A DNA stretch of 64,000 nucleotides from Sequoia sempervirens (Eukaryota; Streptophyta; Pinopsida; Cupressales; Cupressaceae): assembly GCA_007258455.2 (NCBI GenBank), contig VDFB02193867.1, positions 568,469,469 to 568,533,468 on the forward strand. The letters are read 5' to 3'. Position 1 is the stretch's first letter. The number at the start of each line of letters is the position of its first letter. The notes beneath the pieces were generated by a model. It ran no database searches, was not told the origin of the DNA, and worked only from the letters and a program-made list of their open reading frames with translations. This document shows positions 59,788 to 64,000 of this stretch, piece by piece. The translations under genes were made by a program, and so were the position numbers.

Positions 59788-61478
59788 GAATTTGACTTTA
59801 TGCCTTAGAATAAATAATTGATTCATTAATTGATTTTAACTTTGATAGAGAGAACCTAGAAGCATAGTTTTGTCACTATGATAATTTTAACTATTTTATT
59901 GATTAGTTGAGTTTAATTTTTATTGGTAGATTCCTAGTTGATAATTTCCATTTTTATTATTTTTTTAATGTACTATATAAATTTAATATATTAATTAAAT
60001 TATGCATATATTGAGTATAATATAATATTAGGAATCAACTTAACTAATAAATTATATTATATTAATATTATAATAGTAAATGGATATAATTAATAGAATA
60101 ATCACTAGACCTAAAAAATAAACCAATGCTTAGATGACAAATTAATATAGATGATAAGATTAAGTATTTTTTATTTACTTATGAGTTATTCTATTTTATT
60201 TAACAATTATTTTATTTCATTTATATTGTTTAGAGTTACATTACTATTTATTTGATAAAGAAATGATTAACAAAACAAATAAACTACTACAATATTTTTT
60301 TATAAAATAACTCTTAAATAAATAAAACTAAATAGCTTTTAAGTAATTTTTAAAAATGTATAATAATTTTAAAGTAAAATAAATAAATTTTAAGTTAAAA
60401 TAAAATAAGTATTTAATTTTTTTTTCTCATATTTTGGTTCTAGCTAGTTCTTTATTAGAATATTTAATATTTTTTTATTTTTTATTTAAATGTAAATTTT
60501 ACCTAAAATTCTATGCATGGATATTAAAAATCCTACAAATATGTTATTTTATTTATTAAAAATACATGTATTTTATTTTCATTTAAAACTATTTAAGAAA
60601 TATTTAATTTTTTTATTTTCTTAAAATATATTTTATTTTATTTTACAAGTATTAATAAATTATTTTAGTTTATTTACATTATTTAATAAAATCACTTAAA
60701 ATAATTCTTAATAAAATGAAAATAGTTCTTTAGATTGTTTCTTTACCTCTTATGGGAACCCCAGGGTGGCCTTTTGGTGGAGCCTCTAGCTAGAATGGCT
60801 CCAACAAGTTTTCGCGATTGGCTCTACTATTTTTCCAACTAGTGATGATCAAGATAAGATAAAGAAGGTTGGGACCCTCCCATAGACACTTCTAATGTGT
60901 GATGATGGAGATAAAGATAAAGAAGGTAGGGACCCTCCCATAGACACTTTTGACCCTTTTGATGTATGGAGAACCGAAAGAGACTCCCATTATTCATGAT
61001 GATCAAGATAAACATACAGAGGTTTTGGACTCTCTCTATTTTCTCATTTGAACTATTAGAATTTGATTTCATATATACCTACCCCATTTTTTCCAATATG
61101 TATACTTTATTTATTACAAATGACAAAGCAAACATCTATTCATAAAAATAAAAAAATAAAATAAAATAAAATAAAATAAATAAAAATAAATATTCACATA
61201 ATGTAAATTGAAACAATTTATATTACTATAAAAATAGAAGGTTTCTATGAAATGTAAACATGGAAGGTTTCTTTGTTAAATCACCGTGACACTCATCTCA
61301 GACAAGTTCAATCTCTTTTACCAACTCGCGTAAGTTACCAAGTCATAACCACCTATATGATAAGAATAACAAACAACATTAAAGTCAAATTTATAAATGT
61401 TTAAATTTATTCAACTTTACGCATATACTGATCGTCACACAAAGGTAAAGGTCAAATTTATAAATGTTTAAATTTATT

Positions 61479-63782
61479 TATTTGCTAAAGAAATGATTAA
61501 CAAAACACATAAAATACTAGTTGAAATTGATGTTTCAAATGGATTGCCTGCTGAGGTTTTACTTAAATCTTCTAAGGGTTCGTGGATCCAGTGTTTGGAT
61601 TATCAAGGGATTCCCTTCTAGTGTAGAAGGTGTTTTAAAATAGGACATGTTGCGGCACAATGTGGATTTGAGAAAAAAGCTAAGAAGGCTACTTGGTGGA
61701 TGGTGCTTCACAAAAGCATTATACGGTTGAGAAGAAATCTTATCAACATAGGAGTTTTTCTAAGGTGGTTGCTTCTAAATCACAGGGTCTTGGGGCATCC
61801 CCTCTGGATTTCTCAATTGGCAGGGATGCTATGGCTCCCTCTATTGAGCAAATGACTAGATCTCAGGTGACCACTCATGGTGATAGCGCTACGACTTCCA
61901 TGTTTGGCGGCTCTTCAGATAAGTCTTTGCCTACATAGAGGAATAACTTTGAAATCTCTAAGACTATGGCACCAGGCATTCAACTTCAGAATAATATAGA
62001 GTTGACCTGGCTTGATAAGGAAATGCAAGTGGAAGAAGCTTGGATTACTGTAAAGGGAAAGAAAGCAAAAATTTCTAGGCCTTCTTTTGACATGACTCTC
62101 TGCTCCCACAAGAGTAGTGCTAAATGTGAATCTTGAAGGGTCTTTATTGCAAGCTAGTTTTTAGTTGGCTACACGCTACAACCTTGTTCTTGTTTGTAAA
62201 GGGTTTAGGTCCCTTCAAAACCTGTTTTCACCTATATCAAAAATAAAACACATAAACTACTATAATATTTTTTTATAAAATAACTCTTAAATAAATCAAA
62301 CTAAATAGCTTTTAAGTAATTTTTAAAAATGTATAATAATTTTAAAGTAGAATAAATAAATTTTAAGTTAAAATAAAATAATTATTATTTTTTTTTTTCT
62401 CATATTTTGGTTCTAGCTAGTTCTTTATTAGAATATTTAGAATTATTTATTTTTTATTTAAATGTAAATTTTACCTAAAATCTATGCATGGATATTAAAA
62501 ATCCTACAAATATGTTATTTTATTTACTAAAAATACATGTATTTTATTTTCATTTAAAACTATTTAAGAAATTTTTTATTTTTTTATTTTCTCAAAATAT
62601 ATTTTATTTTATTTTACAAGTATTAATAAATTATTTTAGTTTATTTACATTATTTAATAAAAACTCACTTAAAATAATTCTTAATAAAATGAAAATAGTT
62701 CTTTAGATTTTTTCTTTACCTCTTATGGGAACCCCAAGGTGGCCTTTTGGTGGAGCCTCTAGCTAGAATGGCTCCAACAAGTTTTCGCGATTGGCTCTAC
62801 TATTTTTCCAACTAGTGATGATCAAGATAAGATAAAGAGGGTTGGGACCCTCCCATAGACACTTCTAATTTGTGATGATGGAGATAAAGATAAAGAAGGT
62901 AGGGACCCTTCCATCGACACTTTTGACCCTTTTGATGTATGGAGAATCAAAAGAGACTCCCATTATTCATGATGATCAAGATAAACATACAGAGGTTTTG
63001 GACTCTCTCTATTTTCTCGTTTGAACTATTGGAATTTGATTTCATATATACCCACCCCATTTTTTCCAATATGTGTAATTTATTTATTATAAATGACAAA
63101 GCAAACATCTATTCATAAAAATAAAAAAATAAAATAAAATAAAATAAAATAAATAAAAATAAATATTCACATAATGTAAATTGAAACAATTTATATTACT
63201 ATAAAAATAGAAGGTTTCTATGAAATGTAAACATGGAAGGTTTCTTTGTTAAATCACCGTGACACTCATCTCAGACAAGTTCAATCTCTTTTACCAACTC
63301 GCGTAAGTTACCAAGTCATAACCACCTATATGATAAGAATAACAAACAACATTAAAGTCAAATTTATAAATGTTTAAATTTATTCAACTTTACGCATATA
63401 CTGACGTCGATGCATTTACGCACACAAAAGGTAAAAGGTCAACTACAATAAATGCTACGATGTTTTCTGGTCGTAAATTTTTCTTAAGCTTCAAGTTATC
63501 AAGCTTGCATTTCAAGGGCAACTTCTCTCATTCTAGATGCTCTTTTATTAATTAATACTCAACTATATTTTTGTAGGACAAGACTATTCATTAAAACTCC
63601 TAAACTAGCTGTTTAATAAATTGTTGCCTATATTGCTTATCTATTGTTTTTTATTGTAATATTTTATGCAGTTATTTCAAAGAAATTAAATTATTTTTTA
63701 TTAAATTAAATATTTTAAATGTGTATTAATTTAATTATTATATTTATGTTATTATTAAATTTATAGAGGATATATCACTTTG
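61479..63782. repeat. 3.9-kb tandem repeat, copy 3 (5' truncated)
   Basis: It starts at TTATTTGCTAAAGAAATG, matching copy 2 from about 60250 and copy 1 from about 56078. It lacks the first 2.2 kb of the unit and carries the LINE-like insertion at 61520-62244. After the insertion it follows copy 2 almost base for base to the truncation point of copy 2. It then follows copy 1's tail to TTTATAGAGGATATATC (63765-63781), with about 65 extra bp near 63575-63640. Confidence 0.8.
61520..62244 (+). mobile_element. LINE-ORF1-like retroposed fragment
   Basis: 725 bp flanked by an 18-bp near-perfect duplication (61502-61519 and 62245-62262, AAAACACATAAA.TACTA). It encodes VEIDVSNGLPAEVLLKSSKG, WIQCLDYQGIPF, a TAG, then the zinc knuckle CRRCFKIGHVAAQC. 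This is the DUF4283/zf-CCHC_4 arrangement of plant L1-type ORF1 proteins. A frameshift near 61690 leads into an open frame 61693-61938 (Ser-rich; FSKVVASKSQG), a TAG, and EEAWITVKGKKAKISRPSFD ending at a TGA at about 62134. The 3' end is A-rich but short. It is a 5'-truncated insertion without endonuclease or RT. Confidence 0.8.
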
Positions 63783-64000
63783 TCAAAAGTCATTAGTCAA
63801 AATTATTTATATCTTATATTAAGTACAGTTAACATTAATAAAAAATAAAAAATAATAATAATTCTCACTTTTTCAAAGTTTTTGCTTTTTAGTATAACAT
63901 TAATTTAAAAGAATTTACTCAGTGACTTAAAATAAAATAAATTATTTTTTTATTAAATCAAATATTTTTAAACTTTTATTAATTATATTATTATATTTAG
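63783..64000. other. AT-rich sequence without a gene
   Basis: Only A/T runs; nothing recognised. Confidence 0.5.

Larger units (their letters stand above)
57712..61478. repeat. 3.9-kb tandem repeat, copy 2 (tail truncated)
   Basis: Follows copy 1 closely from GATATGTTATTTATCATTC. Differences: a 43-bp inverted repeat at 58369-58461, a duplication of about 155 bp (59110-59265 and 59266-59420), three copies of a 37-bp unit at 59677-59787, and absence of the SINE. The minus-strand open frame 59286-59492 (DTFLSKDSKMDDIDEDAKLT, LIEDHQQVVNSIEVM) has a recognisable counterpart in copy 1 but no known family. It ends near 61478 in GTCAAATTTATAAATG, duplicated 64 bp apart, and fuses to copy 3. Confidence 0.8.

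Noticed and set aside
53806..61478. The two 3.9-kb copies as an LTR pair
   Set aside because: They are directly adjacent with no internal region, PBS or coding sequence between them, so tandem duplication fits better.

Overview
The window looks like repeat-dominated nuclear DNA of a land plant, most likely a gymnosperm with a large genome. This is an inference from long degenerate TTTAGGG/TTAGGG-type arrays, Ty3/gypsy elements of Tat-like layout (RT, RNase H, a second archaeal-type RNase H, integrase), CACTA transposase remains, nested LTR elements, and the absence of any intact host gene. No rRNA gene, functional tRNA gene or CRISPR array is visible.

Layout. 1-2404: degenerate telomere-like repeat, G-rich on + up to about 1540, then C-rich and CT-rich. 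2405-8591: a 6.2-kb block ending in A10, carrying a decayed open reading frame of about 1,200 codons that I do not recognise; the C-rich telomere-like sequence resumes right after it. 9992-14640: decayed CACTA (En/Spm) transposase on the minus strand. 15149-15350: a CACTA-type end. 15351-22286: no gene seen, but a large CATATA microsatellite, a 101-bp-arm inverted repeat and an old tandem duplication. 22287-52130: a nest of LTR retrotransposons. 52131-53805: nothing recognised. 53806-63782: a 3.9-kb sequence present as one full copy and two partial tandem copies, with a SINE-like and a LINE-like insertion.

The nest. Element A (Tat-like, + strand) has a 5' LTR, primer-binding site, long leader, gag, protease, G-patch, RT and the start of RNase H, then is broken at 30767. 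Its RNase H end, second RNase H and integrase resume at 49571-51713. Between lie a 1-kb LTR (L1), a minus-strand Tat-like element B (gag at 45481 to integrase end at 34293) and a truncated, more divergent LTR (L3). Next come a second copy of A's RT/RNase H segment and a near-identical solo LTR (L2) with perfect ATTAG target duplications. Inside B's protease sits a complete 3.03-kb Copia-type non-autonomous element (38853-41882) with 319-bp LTRs, GACCT target duplications, PBS and polypurine tract, but only a short gag-like ORF. Order of events: A first; then the LTR element that left L1/L2, and B; the small element after B; the recombination that duplicated A's RT segment and L1/L2 came after that LTR had inserted in A.

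All coding regions are damaged by stops and frameshifts. In the unknown ORF at 3770-7431, eleven of thirteen in-frame stops before the terminal one are TAG, as expected if methylated CAG (CHG) sites decayed by deamination. Nothing here appears able to move alone.
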